Part shown: one piece after another, positions 53,994 through 64,000 of the stretch
How positions within the stretch are numbered: the stretch's first letter is position 1
How the letters are laid out: the number at the start of each line of letters is the position of its first letter
NCBI GenBank assembly: GCA_002869535.1
Contig: PKUK01000010.1
Span: 1 to 64,000 of the forward strand
From: Arcobacter sp.
GTDB taxonomy: Bacteria > Campylobacterota > Campylobacteria > Campylobacterales > Arcobacteraceae
Direction: 5' to 3'
Length of the DNA: 64,000 nt
Translations under genes and position numbers: made by a program
The notes under the pieces: generated by a model
Database searches by the model: none
What the model saw: only the letters and a program-made list of their open reading frames with translations
Told to the model about the DNA's origin: nothing

Positions 53994-55586
53994 TTGCAAA
54001 TTCAAGTAAAAGAATATATAGAAAAGATATTAGAAACACAAAATTTAGTTTTAGAAAAACCTAAAGATATCTCTTTAGGTCATTATGCAACACCAGTTGC
54101 TTTTTCATTGGCTAAAGAGTTAAGAAAAAATCCAATGCTAATTGCACAAGAATTAGCCGATAAGTTTAAAGATTCGCAAATCTTTGATAGTGTAACAGCT
54201 GTAAAAGGTTTTGTGAATTTTAAACTTTCAAACAGTTTTTTAGAAGAGCTTACTTCAAAACTTTTTGAAGATGAAGAAGCTTTTGCAAAGGGTGAAAATA
54301 AAAATCAAACAGTTCTTTTGGAGTATGTTAGTGCAAATCCAACAGGACCACTACATATTGGACATGCAAGAGGTGCGATTTTTGGTGATACTTTAGCTCG
54401 TGTTGGTAAACACTTAGGTTATGATATTACTACAGAGTATTATATAAATGATGCTGGTGCACAAATGGATATGTTAGGACTTTCTGTATCTTTAGCTGGA
54501 AGAGAGTTTTTGCTAAATGAAACAGTTGACTACCCTGAATCATATTATAGAGGCGAATATTTAATAGATATTGCAAAAGAGATTCAAAAAAACTTTGGTG
54601 ATGATATTTTTAATGATGAAACAAGATTTAGAGAGATGGCTTTATTTGCAAAAGATGAAGTTCTTAAAATCATAGAAAAAGATTTAAAAGATATTGGAAT
54701 TAGTTTTGATAATTATATTTCAGAAAATTCACTATACTCTTCATGGGAAGATACAAAAACTGTTTTAGAAAAAAATGGTTCTTTATATGAAAAAGATGAA
54801 AAAGTATTTTTAAAATCAACTGCCCATGGGGATGATAGTGATAGAGTTGTTGTAAGAGATAATGGTATTCCAACATATTTAGCAGGGGATATTATCTATC
54901 ATAAACATAAATATGATAGAAACTTTGATAGATATATAAATATCTGGGGTGCTGATCATCATGGGTATATTACAAGGGTAAAAGCTGCAATTGAATTTTT
55001 AGGAAATGACTCTTCTAAATTAGAGATTATACTTTCTCAAATGGTACAACTTTTAAAAGGTGGTGAGCCTTATAAAATGAGTAAGAGAAAAGGTAACTTT
55101 ATTCTTATGAGTGATATTTCAGAAGAGATTGGAGCAGATGCACTTAGATTTGTATTTTTAACTAGAAAAAGTGATACTCACTTGGAGTTTGATTTGGAAA
55201 TGTTAAAAAATCAAGACTCATCAAATCCAGTGTTTTATATAAATTATGCCCATGCAAGAATTAATCAAGTATTTAAAAAAGCAAATTTAACAACAAATGA
55301 TGTAAAAGATGAGAAGTTTGAAAATTTAAATGAAGATGCTATAAATTTAGTGTATGAATCACTACTTTTACCAGCAATTATAAATGAAGCTTTTGAAAAA
55401 AGAGATATGCAAAAAATCACTGATTATTTATACTCTCTTGCATCTTCAGTTCATAAGTTCTATAATGAACATAAAGTATTAGATTCAGATGAGCAAAATA
55501 GTTATTTGAAAGTTTTAAGTGTAGTCTCTTTATCAATAAGAACTGGTTTAAAATTATTAGGAATAAAAGCTAAGGAGGTAATGTAA
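53994..55586 (+). CDS. argS: Arginyl-tRNA synthetase
   Basis: 530 residues of class I synthetase, with the H-I-G-H motif in P-L-H-I-G-H-A-R-G and K-M-S-K-R in Y-K-M-S-K-R-K-G-N. N-terminal additional domain (about 1-90) and C-terminal DALR domain are present. The start is TTG 53994 behind TAGGAATT. It charges tRNA-Arg, including the tRNA-Arg(TCT) found in this window. The stop overlaps the ATG of a 38-residue gene. Confidence 0.95.
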   Translation: MQIQVKEYIEKILETQNLVLEKPKDISLGHYATPVAFSLAKELRKNPMLIAQELADKFKDSQIFDSVTAVKGFVNFKLSNSFLEELTSKLFEDEEAFAKGENKNQTVLLEYVSANPTGPLHIGHARGAIFGDTLARVGKHLGYDITTEYYINDAGAQMDMLGLSVSLAGREFLLNETVDYPESYYRGEYLIDIAKEIQKNFGDDIFNDETRFREMALFAKDEVLKIIEKDLKDIGISFDNYISENSLYSSWEDTKTVLEKNGSLYEKDEKVFLKSTAHGDDSDRVVVRDNGIPTYLAGDIIYHKHKYDRNFDRYINIWGADHHGYITRVKAAIEFLGNDSSKLEIILSQMVQLLKGGEPYKMSKRKGNFILMSDISEEIGADALRFVFLTRKSDTHLEFDLEMLKNQDSSNPVFYINYAHARINQVFKKANLTTNDVKDEKFENLNEDAINLVYESLLLPAIINEAFEKRDMQKITDYLYSLASSVHKFYNEHKVLDSDEQNSYLKVLSVVSLSIRTGLKLLGIKAKEVM

Positions 55587-55702
55587 TGAAATGGATTATT
55601 ATTATTTTTGCAGCAGTAATTGCTATTGCCGTTATCACTGGATATACAGGTGGGGCAAAGGATGCTACAAGTAATTATGGTAAGGTTATGAGAGGAGGGT
55701 GA
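55586..55702 (+). CDS. Small membrane protein, 38 aa
   Basis: The open frame starts at ATG 55586, overlapping the argS stop (TAATG), with GGAGG 8 bases upstream. It encodes a single membrane helix (W-I-I-I-I-F-A-A-V-I-A-I-A-V-I-T-G) and a short polar tail ending V-M-R-G-G. Strong ribosome site and coupling to argS suggest it is real. I do not recognise it; a link with the Tat system two genes upstream is only positional. Confidence 0.6.
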   Translation: MKWIIIIFAAVIAIAVITGYTGGAKDATSNYGKVMRGG

Positions 55703-55712
55703 ATCAACCCTC
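55695..55712 (+). terminator. Terminator after the tatA-argS unit
   Basis: GAGGGT (55695-55700), loop GAATCA, ACCCTC (55707-55712), followed by TTTGTT. A short GC-containing stem with T-rich end between convergent genes; it overlaps the stop codon of the small membrane protein. Confidence 0.5.
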
Positions 55713-56030
55713 TTTGTTAGTTTCTAGTTCACTTAAGAACTCTTCTATTGAGTATTTGTCTCTTGTTTTTTCATTCATTAGGTGTATAAAAGCATCACCT
55801 AAATCAATTACTGTCCAATCCTCATTTTCATCAACTCTTAAAAACTCTTCACCTGAAGGTTTTAATTCATCTTTTAGATGGTTTAATAAAGCAAAACCAT
55901 GTTTAGCATTTAATGTTGTTGCAATAACAACAAAATCTACAATATAATCTTTATTTTGAAGATCAATTACTTCAACATTTACTGCTTTTTTATCTTCTAA
56001 TACTTTTACAATTGTTTCTTCTCTAGTCAA
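55704..56030 (-). CDS. rsfS: Ribosome silencing factor RsfS
   Basis: 108 residues from TTG 56030 (T-R-E-E-T-I-V-K-V-L-E-D-K-K-A), 8 bases behind AAAAGG and 13 bases after the nadD stop. An ATG at 56069 would overlap nadD and lengthen the protein beyond the family norm. The motif D-Y-I-V-D-F-V-V-I-A-T-T-L-N-A-K-H and the C-terminal W-T-V-I-D-L-G-D match RsfS, which blocks subunit joining on ribosomal protein L14. The order nadD-rsfS is the common one. Confidence 0.88.
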   Translation of the reverse strand: MTREETIVKVLEDKKAVNVEVIDLQNKDYIVDFVVIATTLNAKHGFALLNHLKDELKPSGEEFLRVDENEDWTVIDLGDAFIHLMNEKTRDKYSIEEFLSELETNKEG

Positions 56031-56043
56031 TATGTGTACCTTT

Positions 56044-56580
56044 TTAGTGCCAAAACTTTTTGACATCATCTTTTATTTTATCTGGAACAAAATTTAAGTC
56101 CAAATTATCTCTTAACTGTGTAGAACTTATATTTATATCTACGTTTAAAGTTTGTATATTATCATAAATATCATTACAAAAGCCATTTCTTGTTACAACC
56201 ACCAATTCTACCTCTTTTAAAATATCTTCAACATGATACCAAGTATCTAATTTTTCATAATTATCAGCACCAATTATAAAATATATTTTTTCTGGTCTGT
56301 AATACTCTTTTAAATAATTGATTGTTTCAATAGAGTAAACAGGTCTATTTTGTTTAATCTCATAATCGCTAATCAAAATTTTTTCATCATCTTGAAAGTT
56401 TTCACTTAGTAAAAAAAGTCTCTCATTGGGTGTTAGATGTGATTTTATCTTTTGTGGATTTAAAAAAGTAGGAACTAAAATAATAAGGTCTAAATCTAAG
56501 GTTTTGAGCGCCTCATTTACGATAGTTTCATGGGCAATGTGTATTGGGTCAAAACTACCACCAAAAATTGCAATTTGCAC
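56044..56580 (-). CDS. nadD: Nicotinate-nucleotide adenylyltransferase
   Basis: 178 residues. The nucleotidyltransferase signature G-G-S-F-D-P-I-H-I-A-H is at the N-terminus and the second motif I-S-S-T-Q-L-R near the C-terminus. It makes deamido-NAD from nicotinate mononucleotide and ATP. It stands divergent from gap, as I recall for Campylobacter, with an 88-base promoter gap, and precedes rsfS. Confidence 0.93.
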   Translation of the reverse strand: MQIAIFGGSFDPIHIAHETIVNEALKTLDLDLIILVPTFLNPQKIKSHLTPNERLFLLSENFQDDEKILISDYEIKQNRPVYSIETINYLKEYYRPEKIYFIIGADNYEKLDTWYHVEDILKEVELVVVTRNGFCNDIYDNIQTLNVDINISSTQLRDNLDLNFVPDKIKDDVKKFWH

Positions 56581-56668
56581 TTAATATAATCCTTTATATT
56601 ATACTTAAATTATATTATAGCAACTTTTAGATAAAATGCCTTAAATATATAAAAACAAGAGGGACAAA

Positions 56669-57667
56669 ATGGCTATAAAAGTTGCTATAAATGGTTTTGG
56701 AAGAATTGGTAGATGTGTTGCTAGAATTATTGAACAAAGAGATGATGTAGAATTAGTTGCGATTAATGATACGGCTTCTATTGAAATGCTAGAGTATATC
56801 ACGAAATATGACACTGTTCATGGAACTTTTGATGGTGATGTAAAAGTTGAAAATGGTTTTTTAAAGATGGGAAAAGTTAATGCAAAACTTTATTCAACAA
56901 GAGATGCAAAAGAGTTAACTTTTACTAAAGAGTGTGGGGCTGAAGTAATTTTAGAGTGTACAGGGGCCTACTTAACACAAGAAAAATGTCAAGTACATAT
57001 TGATAATGGTGCAAAAAAAGTAGTTATGTCAGCACCTGCAAAAGATAATACACCAACTTTTGTATTGGGTGTAAATGAAAAAGAATACAAAGGTCAAACA
57101 ATAGTTTCAAATGCTTCTTGTACAACAAACTGTTTAGGACCAATTGCAAAAATTATTGATGATGCTTATGGGATTGAAAAAGGTTTAATGACAACTATTC
57201 ACTCATATACAAATGACCAAAATATCTTAGATGTAAAACACAAATCAGATAAAAGAAGAGCAAGAGCAGGGGCACAGAATATGATTCCTACATCAACTGG
57301 TGCTGCAAAAGCCATGAGATTAATTATGCCTCAACTTGATGGAAAATTACATGGTCAAAGTGTAAGAGTTCCTACACCAAATGTTTCTATGGTAGATGTA
57401 AACTTTATGATTAGTAAAGATACAACAAAAGAAGAGATAAATGCTCTATTTGAAGCCAAATCAAAAGAACTTGCTGGAATAGTTGCAGTTGATAATGAAA
57501 TGATGGTTTCAAGTGATTTAATAGGAAATACAAACTCGACAATTATAGCTTCAGATTTAACACAAGTAATTGGTGGAAATATGATAAAAGTTATGAGTTG
57601 GTATGATAATGAGTGGGGATACTCTTCAAGACTAATTGATATGGCTGTTTACGTAGCTAAGAACTAA
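56669..57667 (+). CDS. gap: Glyceraldehyde-3-phosphate dehydrogenase
   Basis: 332 residues with N-G-F-G-R-I-G-R for NAD binding, the catalytic cysteine in S-N-A-S-C-T-T-N-C and the C-terminal W-Y-D-N-E-W-G-Y-S. First gene of the rightward gap-pgk-tpiA-fabI operon behind an AGAGGGA site. In organisms of this group it serves gluconeogenesis as well as glycolysis. Confidence 0.96.
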   Translation: MAIKVAINGFGRIGRCVARIIEQRDDVELVAINDTASIEMLEYITKYDTVHGTFDGDVKVENGFLKMGKVNAKLYSTRDAKELTFTKECGAEVILECTGAYLTQEKCQVHIDNGAKKVVMSAPAKDNTPTFVLGVNEKEYKGQTIVSNASCTTNCLGPIAKIIDDAYGIEKGLMTTIHSYTNDQNILDVKHKSDKRRARAGAQNMIPTSTGAAKAMRLIMPQLDGKLHGQSVRVPTPNVSMVDVNFMISKDTTKEEINALFEAKSKELAGIVAVDNEMMVSSDLIGNTNSTIIASDLTQVIGGNMIKVMSWYDNEWGYSSRLIDMAVYVAKN

Positions 57668-57675
57668 GGATATAG

Positions 57676-58872
57676 ATGAAACTACAAGAGATTAAGAATA
57701 TAGATATAGCTGGTAAAAAGATATTTATAAGATGTGATTTTAATGTTCCAATGGATGAGTATCATAATATTACTGATGATAGAAGAATTAGAAGTGCCCT
57801 TAATACAATTAGATATTGTATAGATAATGATTGTTCTGTTATTTTAGCATCTCATTTTGGAAGACCAAAAGAGGCTTTTGAAGAGAAATACTCTTTAAAA
57901 CCTATTGCAAAAAGATTACATACTCTTTTAAAGCAAGAGATAAAAATGGCTAAAAATATTGTTGAACCAGATACTTTAGAAATAGCAAAAAATCTGCAAG
58001 CTGGAGAAATTTTACTTTTAGAAAACCTAAGATATAACGAAGGTGAAACTAAAAATGATGAAGAGTTTGCATCAAAATTAGCATCTATGGCTGATGTTTA
58101 TATCAATGATGCTTTTGGTGTTTCACATAGAGCTCATGCTTCTGTTGAAGGTATTACAAAATATTTTGATATGAAACATAAAGCGGCTGGATTTTTACTT
58201 GCAAAAGAGATTAAATTTTTCCATCATATTGTTCATAATCCTAAAAGACCTTTTGTATCTATAGTTGGAGGTTCAAAAGTTTCTGGAAAACTAGAAGCTT
58301 TACACAATCTTGTACCAAAAGTTGACAAAATACTTATTGGTGGAGGTATGGCATTTACATTTTTAAAAGCTTTAGGATTAGAAGTTGGAAAATCTTTAGT
58401 TGAAGAACACTTGATTCCAGAAGCTACAAAAATCATGGAAGAAGCAAAAGCTTTAGGTGTAAAACTATATTTACCAGTTGATGTTGTTGCTGCTGAAGCT
58501 TTTGATGCAGAAGCAATAGCAAAACTTGTAACTACCCAAGAGATTCCAAAAAACTGGATGGGACTAGACATAGGACCTGCAACGGCACAAATGTTTAAAC
58601 TAGCACTAAATGATGCAAATACGATTCTTTGGAATGGACCAATGGGCGTTTATGAAATGGATAAATTCGCAAAAGGAAGTACAAGAGTTTCTCACGCAGT
58701 TGCACAATCATTTGCTACAACTGTTGTTGGTGGTGGAGATACTGCTGACTTAGTTAGAATTACTGGTGATGAAGATGAAATGACATTTATCTCAACTGGT
58801 GGTGGAGCTTCTTTAGAGTTAATTGAAGGGAAAGTACTGCCAGGTGTAAAAGCTTTAGTATTAGAGGATTAA
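57676..58872 (+). CDS. pgk: Phosphoglycerate kinase
   Basis: 398 residues with the N-terminal substrate motif F-I-R-C-D-F-N-V-P, the H-F-G-R-P segment and the C-terminal nucleotide motif G-G-G-D-T-A. It exchanges phosphate between 1,3-bisphosphoglycerate and ADP. It follows gap by 8 bases and precedes tpiA by 1. Confidence 0.96.
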   Translation: MKLQEIKNIDIAGKKIFIRCDFNVPMDEYHNITDDRRIRSALNTIRYCIDNDCSVILASHFGRPKEAFEEKYSLKPIAKRLHTLLKQEIKMAKNIVEPDTLEIAKNLQAGEILLLENLRYNEGETKNDEEFASKLASMADVYINDAFGVSHRAHASVEGITKYFDMKHKAAGFLLAKEIKFFHHIVHNPKRPFVSIVGGSKVSGKLEALHNLVPKVDKILIGGGMAFTFLKALGLEVGKSLVEEHLIPEATKIMEEAKALGVKLYLPVDVVAAEAFDAEAIAKLVTTQEIPKNWMGLDIGPATAQMFKLALNDANTILWNGPMGVYEMDKFAKGSTRVSHAVAQSFATTVVGGGDTADLVRITGDEDEMTFISTGGGASLELIEGKVLPGVKALVLED

Positions 58873-58873
58873 T

Positions 58874-60407
<1,534 letters not shown>

Positions 60408-60420
60408 GTTATAAGCGTCA

Positions 60421-60530
60421 GCTTTTAACCGATACCTGCGTTGTCAAGTAAATTTTAGATACTCACTTACACTAGTAAGCTCCTATCTAAAATTTACTTT
60501 CCGCCTTGGTCTAGGATAAAATCTAACACT
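60421..60530. repeat. Long imperfect palindrome between fabI and lysA (REP-like)
   Basis: AAGTAAATTTTAGATA (60446-60461) and TATCTAAAATTTACTT (60484-60499) are perfect 16-bp inverted repeats. Inside, CTTAC-ACTA-GTAAG (60466-60479) forms its own hairpin. Outside, GCTTTTAACCGATACC-TGCG and CGCCTTGGTCTAGG-ATAAAATC pair imperfectly, extending the fold to about 110 bases. The composition is more GC-balanced than the surroundings. It may be a REP- or MITE-like dispersed element, or a terminator of the fabI operon. Whether copies exist elsewhere in the genome cannot be seen. Confidence 0.6.
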
Positions 60531-60558
60531 TCTAGCCAATTTAGTAAGAATAAAAGTT

Positions 60559-60589
60559 TTAAATTTAAATTCTTGGAATTTAAATTTAA
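60559..60589. repeat. Perfect 14-bp hairpin upstream of lysA
   Basis: TTAAATTTAAATTC (60559-60572), loop TTG, GAATTTAAATTTAA (60576-60589). It ends 23 bases before the lysA ATG and just before its AGGAAA ribosome site. There is no T tract; it may affect lysA mRNA or bind a dimeric regulator. Confidence 0.55.
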
Positions 60590-60612
60590 GATTTTAGGAA
60601 AATAGGAAAGAG

Positions 60613-61821
60613 ATGAATATTAATTTTAAAGAATTAGCAAATAAATATAAAACACCATATTATGTATACGATTTTGATCATATTACAGAACAATATACTC
60701 AATTAAAAGAGTCATTTAAAGCAAGAAAATCACTTGTGGCATATGCTGTAAAAGCAAACTCAAATTTGAGTGTAGTTCAACACTTAGGAAACTTAGGAGC
60801 TGGGGCTGATTGTGTTTCTATTGGGGAAGTAAAACGTGCTTTAAAAGTAGGGATTAAACCATATAAGATTATCTTTTCTGGTGTGGGAAAAATTGATGAT
60901 GAGATTAGAGAAGCTTTAGAGTTAAATATTTTGATGATAAATGTTGAGAGTGAAGCAGAGCTTCATAGAGTTGAGATTATAGCAAAAGAGTTAAATAAAG
61001 AGGCTAGAATTTCTGTAAGAGTTAATCCAAATATTGACCCACAAACACACCCTTATATTTCAACTGGACTTCATGAAAACAAATTTGGTGTAGATATCGA
61101 TACAGCAAAAAGAATGTATATCAAATGTAAAAACTCTGAGCATCTTGATGCTGTGGGGATTCACTGTCATATAGGTTCTCAACTTACACAATTAGAGCCA
61201 ATAAAAGAGTCTATTAAAATAGTTGCTGATTTAGTAAGAAACTTAAAAGCTATCAATATGGAGATATCATTTTTTGATATTGGTGGAGGTCTTGGTATTG
61301 TTTATGACAATGAAATACTTATTGATACTAAAGAGTATGCTCAATCTGTTTTAGAGAACTTGTTTGGATTAGACATAACTGTTGTTTGTGAACCAGGAAG
61401 ATTTTTAGTAGGAAACTGTGGAACTTTTGTAACAAAAGTTTTATATGAAAAAATCAACGGAAGCAAAAGATTTGTAATCGTTGATGGGGCTATGAATGAT
61501 TTAATTAGACCATCTTTATATGATGCTTACCATAAAATTGAAGTTTTAGGAAAAAGTGAAAATCCAAGCGAATGTAATATAGTAGGTCCTGTTTGTGAAA
61601 GTGGAGACTTTTTTGCAAAAAATAGAGAACTTCCAGCCACTGAACATAATGATTTAATTGCAATTTATAGTGCTGGTGCTTATGGATTTACAATGGCATC
61701 AAACTATAATACAAGAGGAAAAGTTGCTGAAATTGCTTTTGAAAACGGACAAGATAGATTGATAAGAAAAAGAGAAGTATTTGAAGACTTGATTGCCCTT
61801 GAAGAGGAATTTATAAAATAG
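60613..61821 (+). CDS. lysA: Diaminopimelate decarboxylase
   Basis: 402 residues of fold-type III PLP enzymes. The PLP lysine is in Y-A-V-K-A-N, and the family motifs G-I-H-C-H-I-G-S-Q, F-D-I-G-G-G-L-G and E-P-G-R-F-L follow in order. The C-terminal Y-S-A-G-A-Y-G-F-T-M-A-S-N is present. It forms lysine from meso-diaminopimelate. It begins a lysA-HAD-pheA-hisC operon. AGGAAAG precedes the ATG. Confidence 0.95.
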   Translation: MNINFKELANKYKTPYYVYDFDHITEQYTQLKESFKARKSLVAYAVKANSNLSVVQHLGNLGAGADCVSIGEVKRALKVGIKPYKIIFSGVGKIDDEIREALELNILMINVESEAELHRVEIIAKELNKEARISVRVNPNIDPQTHPYISTGLHENKFGVDIDTAKRMYIKCKNSEHLDAVGIHCHIGSQLTQLEPIKESIKIVADLVRNLKAINMEISFFDIGGGLGIVYDNEILIDTKEYAQSVLENLFGLDITVVCEPGRFLVGNCGTFVTKVLYEKINGSKRFVIVDGAMNDLIRPSLYDAYHKIEVLGKSENPSECNIVGPVCESGDFFAKNRELPATEHNDLIAIYSAGAYGFTMASNYNTRGKVAEIAFENGQDRLIRKREVFEDLIALEEEFIK

Positions 61822-62601
61822 ATGAGTAGGGCTTATTTCATAGATGTACAAGGTACATTAATTGATGATGTTAATAAAGAGCCAATAAATGGGGCAATAG
61901 AGTTTATTGATACCCTAAATGAAAAAAACATACCATATGTAGTAATTACAAACAATACAAAATTTAAAAGTGAAGATTTTAAAAAGTTTTTAAATGATAA
62001 GGGATTTAATATAAAAAACTATATTGACCCTTTTTATATTTTAAATAGTGTTGCTACAGAAAAAAGAGTTGCTGCTTTTGGAGCAGATGAGTTTTTAAAA
62101 ACTATGAAAGAGCTTGGCTTTGAATTAGATTTTGAAAATCCTAAGGGCTTGATAGTATCTATAAAAAAAGAGTATACAAATGAAGACTATGCTTCTATGA
62201 TAGAAATAGCTTTAAAGGTTGATAGCATAATTGGTATGCATGATACTTCAATTTACTCAAAAGATGGAAGAAGATATCCAGGAGTTGGTGCTATTATGAA
62301 CATGATAAAATTTGCTACAAACAAAGATTATAAAGTAGTAGGAAAACCCTCTCTTGGCTTTTTTGAAAGTGCAAAAAATATTATAAATATAGATTTTAAA
62401 GATATAATGATTATCTCAGATGATATGATAGGTGATTTAATAGGGGCTCAAAAACTTGGCATGAGTTCATGTTTAGTTTTAAGTGGTAAAATAAAAAGTA
62501 AAGAGGAAATATTCTCTACTTTAGATGATAATGAAAAACCAAACTTCGTGTGTAAAGATATGAGTGAAGTTTTGAATCTTTTAAATAAAGGTGAAATATG
62601 A
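61822..62601 (+). CDS. HAD-superfamily hydrolase (NagD-like)
   Basis: 259 residues. The N-terminal motif F-I-D-V-Q-G-T-L contains the first catalytic aspartate and a D-x-x-G-T-like pattern with V-Q for the usual second aspartate; V-I-T-N-N-T-K-F (motif II) and V-G-K-P-S (lysine, motif III) and I-S-D-D-M-I-G-D (motif IV) follow. The cap is of the C2 NagD type. The second D of D-x-D is replaced by Q, which would weaken phosphatase activity of the usual kind. It begins at once after lysA and overlaps pheA by 4 bases. The substrate is unknown. Confidence 0.83.
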   Translation: MSRAYFIDVQGTLIDDVNKEPINGAIEFIDTLNEKNIPYVVITNNTKFKSEDFKKFLNDKGFNIKNYIDPFYILNSVATEKRVAAFGADEFLKTMKELGFELDFENPKGLIVSIKKEYTNEDYASMIEIALKVDSIIGMHDTSIYSKDGRRYPGVGAIMNMIKFATNKDYKVVGKPSLGFFESAKNIINIDFKDIMIISDDMIGDLIGAQKLGMSSCLVLSGKIKSKEEIFSTLDDNEKPNFVCKDMSEVLNLLNKGEI

Positions 62602-63665
62602 GTGAAGCTGGGTTACAAGAAATAAGAGATAAGTTAGACGCTATTGATAATGAACTTCTAAAACTTATCAATGATAGAATGGAGTTAGTTCATCAAGTGG
62701 GTGCTCTAAAGGCAAAAAGCGGTGGAGCAATTTATAGACCAGAGCGTGAAAAAGCTATCATAGATAGACTTGAAAAACAAAATAACGGAAAACTAAATCG
62801 TGCTGCAATTGAAGCGTTATTTTTAGAGATATTTGCCATAAGTAGAAACCTTGAACTACCTGAAAATATAGCATACTTAGGACCTGAAGGAAGCTTTACA
62901 CACCAAGCAGCAGAAGTTAGATTTGGAGCTATGAGCTCATATATTTCTATAGGCTCAATTAAAGGTGTATTTAGAGAAGTAAGTACAAAAAAAGCAAAAT
63001 ATGGAGTTATTCCTATTGAGAACTCATCAAATGGAATAGTATCAGATACAATAAACTGTTTAAGTAATTACAATCTAAAAATTATTGCAGAAGTTGTTTT
63101 AGATATTCACCATACACTTGCAAGTAATTGTGATAAAGTAAGTGAGATAAAAAAGATATATTCAAAAGATATAGCCTTTGAACAGTGTAGAAAATTTTTA
63201 GAAAATTTTGGTCTTGATGAGGTTGAGTTAATTCCAGTAGAATCAACAACAAAAGCTGCAAAATTAGCTTTAAATGAGCCAAATTCAGCTGCTATTTGCC
63301 CACATGTTGGAGCAAAACTACATAATTTGCCAATACTCTTTGAAAATATTGAAGATAAAGACAACAATAAAACTAGATTTTTTATTGTAAGTGATTTTGA
63401 CAATGCTCAAAGTGGAAATGATAAAACATCGATTTTAGCAAAACTGCCAAATACTCCTGGTGCTTTGGTTGAGTTTTTAACTTATTTTGATAAGGCTAAA
63501 ATCAATTTAACTAAGATAAAATCGCATATTGTAGAAGGTGTTTCTATATTTTTTATAGATTTTAGTGGTCATAGAGATGATGAAAATGTAAAAGAGATAT
63601 TTAAAAAGCATAGTGAGTCTATTAAATTTTTAGGTTCATATGTTAAAGAAATAGATGATATTTAG
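62598..63665 (+). CDS. pheA: Chorismate mutase/prephenate dehydratase (P-protein)
   Basis: 355 residues with three domains: chorismate mutase (about 5-85, [12 protein letters not shown] and P-E-R-E), prephenate dehydratase (about 95-270, [13 protein letters not shown] and N-K-T-R-F-F) and a C-terminal ACT domain (about 280-352, N-T-P-G-A-L) for phenylalanine feedback. It converts chorismate to phenylpyruvate. ATGA overlap with the HAD gene; hisC follows after 14 bases and probably serves as the aminotransferase step too. Confidence 0.95.
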   Translation: MSEAGLQEIRDKLDAIDNELLKLINDRMELVHQVGALKAKSGGAIYRPEREKAIIDRLEKQNNGKLNRAAIEALFLEIFAISRNLELPENIAYLGPEGSFTHQAAEVRFGAMSSYISIGSIKGVFREVSTKKAKYGVIPIENSSNGIVSDTINCLSNYNLKIIAEVVLDIHHTLASNCDKVSEIKKIYSKDIAFEQCRKFLENFGLDEVELIPVESTTKAAKLALNEPNSAAICPHVGAKLHNLPILFENIEDKDNNKTRFFIVSDFDNAQSGNDKTSILAKLPNTPGALVEFLTYFDKAKINLTKIKSHIVEGVSIFFIDFSGHRDDENVKEIFKKHSESIKFLGSYVKEIDDI

Positions 63666-63679
63666 TTTTAGGAAAATTA

Positions 63680-64000
63680 ATGAAATTTAATGAAGTTTTA
63701 GAAAATGTTACAACTTATGAAGCTGGTAAGCCTATTGAATTAGTTGTAAGAGAGTATGGTGTTGATCCTAAAGATGTTATTAAATTAGCTTCAAATGAGA
63801 ATCCATATGGGACTAGTCCAAAAGTTACTGCAAAGATTCAAGAGTTAGCAAAAAATATGTTTGTCTATCCAGATGACTCTATGTATGAATTAAAAGAGGC
63901 TTTAGCAAATAAATTTGATGTAGAATCAACAAATGTAATTATAGGTTCTGGAAGTGATCAGATCTTAGAGTTTTGTGTACATGCCAAATGTGATAAAAAC
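63680..64000 (+). CDS. hisC: Histidinol-phosphate aminotransferase (partial)
   Basis: The first 107 codons are visible before the right edge. ATG 63680 follows TTTTAGGAAA. The start ([17 protein letters not shown]) is the substrate-binding beginning of HisC/aromatic aminotransferases, and G-S-G-S-D-Q-I-L is the PLP phosphate motif. The order pheA-hisC suggests activity on phenylpyruvate besides histidinol phosphate. Confidence 0.92.
   Translation, partial: MKFNEVLENVTTYEAGKPIELVVREYGVDPKDVIKLASNENPYGTSPKVTAKIQELAKNMFVYPDDSMYELKEALANKFDVESTNVIIGSGSDQILEFCVHAKCDKN

Overview
The window looks like the chromosome of an Arcobacter-like member of the Campylobacterota. The DNA is strongly AT-rich. 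Histidine kinases carry the H-Q-W-R-Q-P box typical of this phylum. Two housekeeping blocks keep gene orders I recall from Campylobacter: ctpA-purC-purS-purQ-(SH3 protein)-plsC-crcB, and nadD/rsfS divergent from gap-pgk-tpiA-fabI, followed by lysA-HAD-pheA-hisC. No insertion sequence, prophage or CRISPR array was seen.

Layout. 1-12 kb is an iron/haem acquisition region: tonB-exbB-exbD, hemP, two TonB-dependent receptors each followed by PepSY membrane proteins, a two-component system between them, and Fur-like boxes. 12-20 kb holds a tightly overlapped photo-oxidative-stress-like cluster: photolyase (frameshifted), CrtI-like FAD oxidoreductase, LytS/LytTR pair, glutathione peroxidase, SRPBCC protein, ferrochelatase, with a UbiB-type kinase and a phasin-like protein opposite. 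20-30 kb has a double-Cache chemoreceptor, a small CbiX chelatase, a haem-motif sensor kinase with a PilZ response regulator, three tRNAs, an Aat-like transferase, a divergent flagellin and truD. 30-46 kb is a nitrate/nitrite/cyanate assimilation island: nirB-nirD, a PP2C-kinase fusion, cyanase, an FNT transporter, a second haem-motif sensor kinase with its regulator, nasA and an nrtABD-type ABC transporter. 46-64 kb is housekeeping.

The most interesting signal is a shared 17-bp inverted repeat, TGTATA-N5-TATACA, found exactly in the three promoter regions of the nitrogen island (35577, 38820, 43171). It sits at a near-constant distance from -10-like hexamers and so defines a local regulon: ABC import of nitrate (or nitrite/cyanate), reduction by NasA, nitrite handling by FNT and NirBD, and cyanate breakdown by cyanase.

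The second striking signal is a set of lesions. Four otherwise well-conserved genes (response regulator 40414, nrtA, nrtD, ctpA) carry a single in-frame TAA. The photolyase has a one-base frameshift in an A7 run. Three genes have ATA, ATT or ATC where a ribosome site predicts ATG. tRNA-Phe has a T:C mismatch in its acceptor stem. These are either consensus errors, real decay or something stranger, and I cannot decide from sequence alone.
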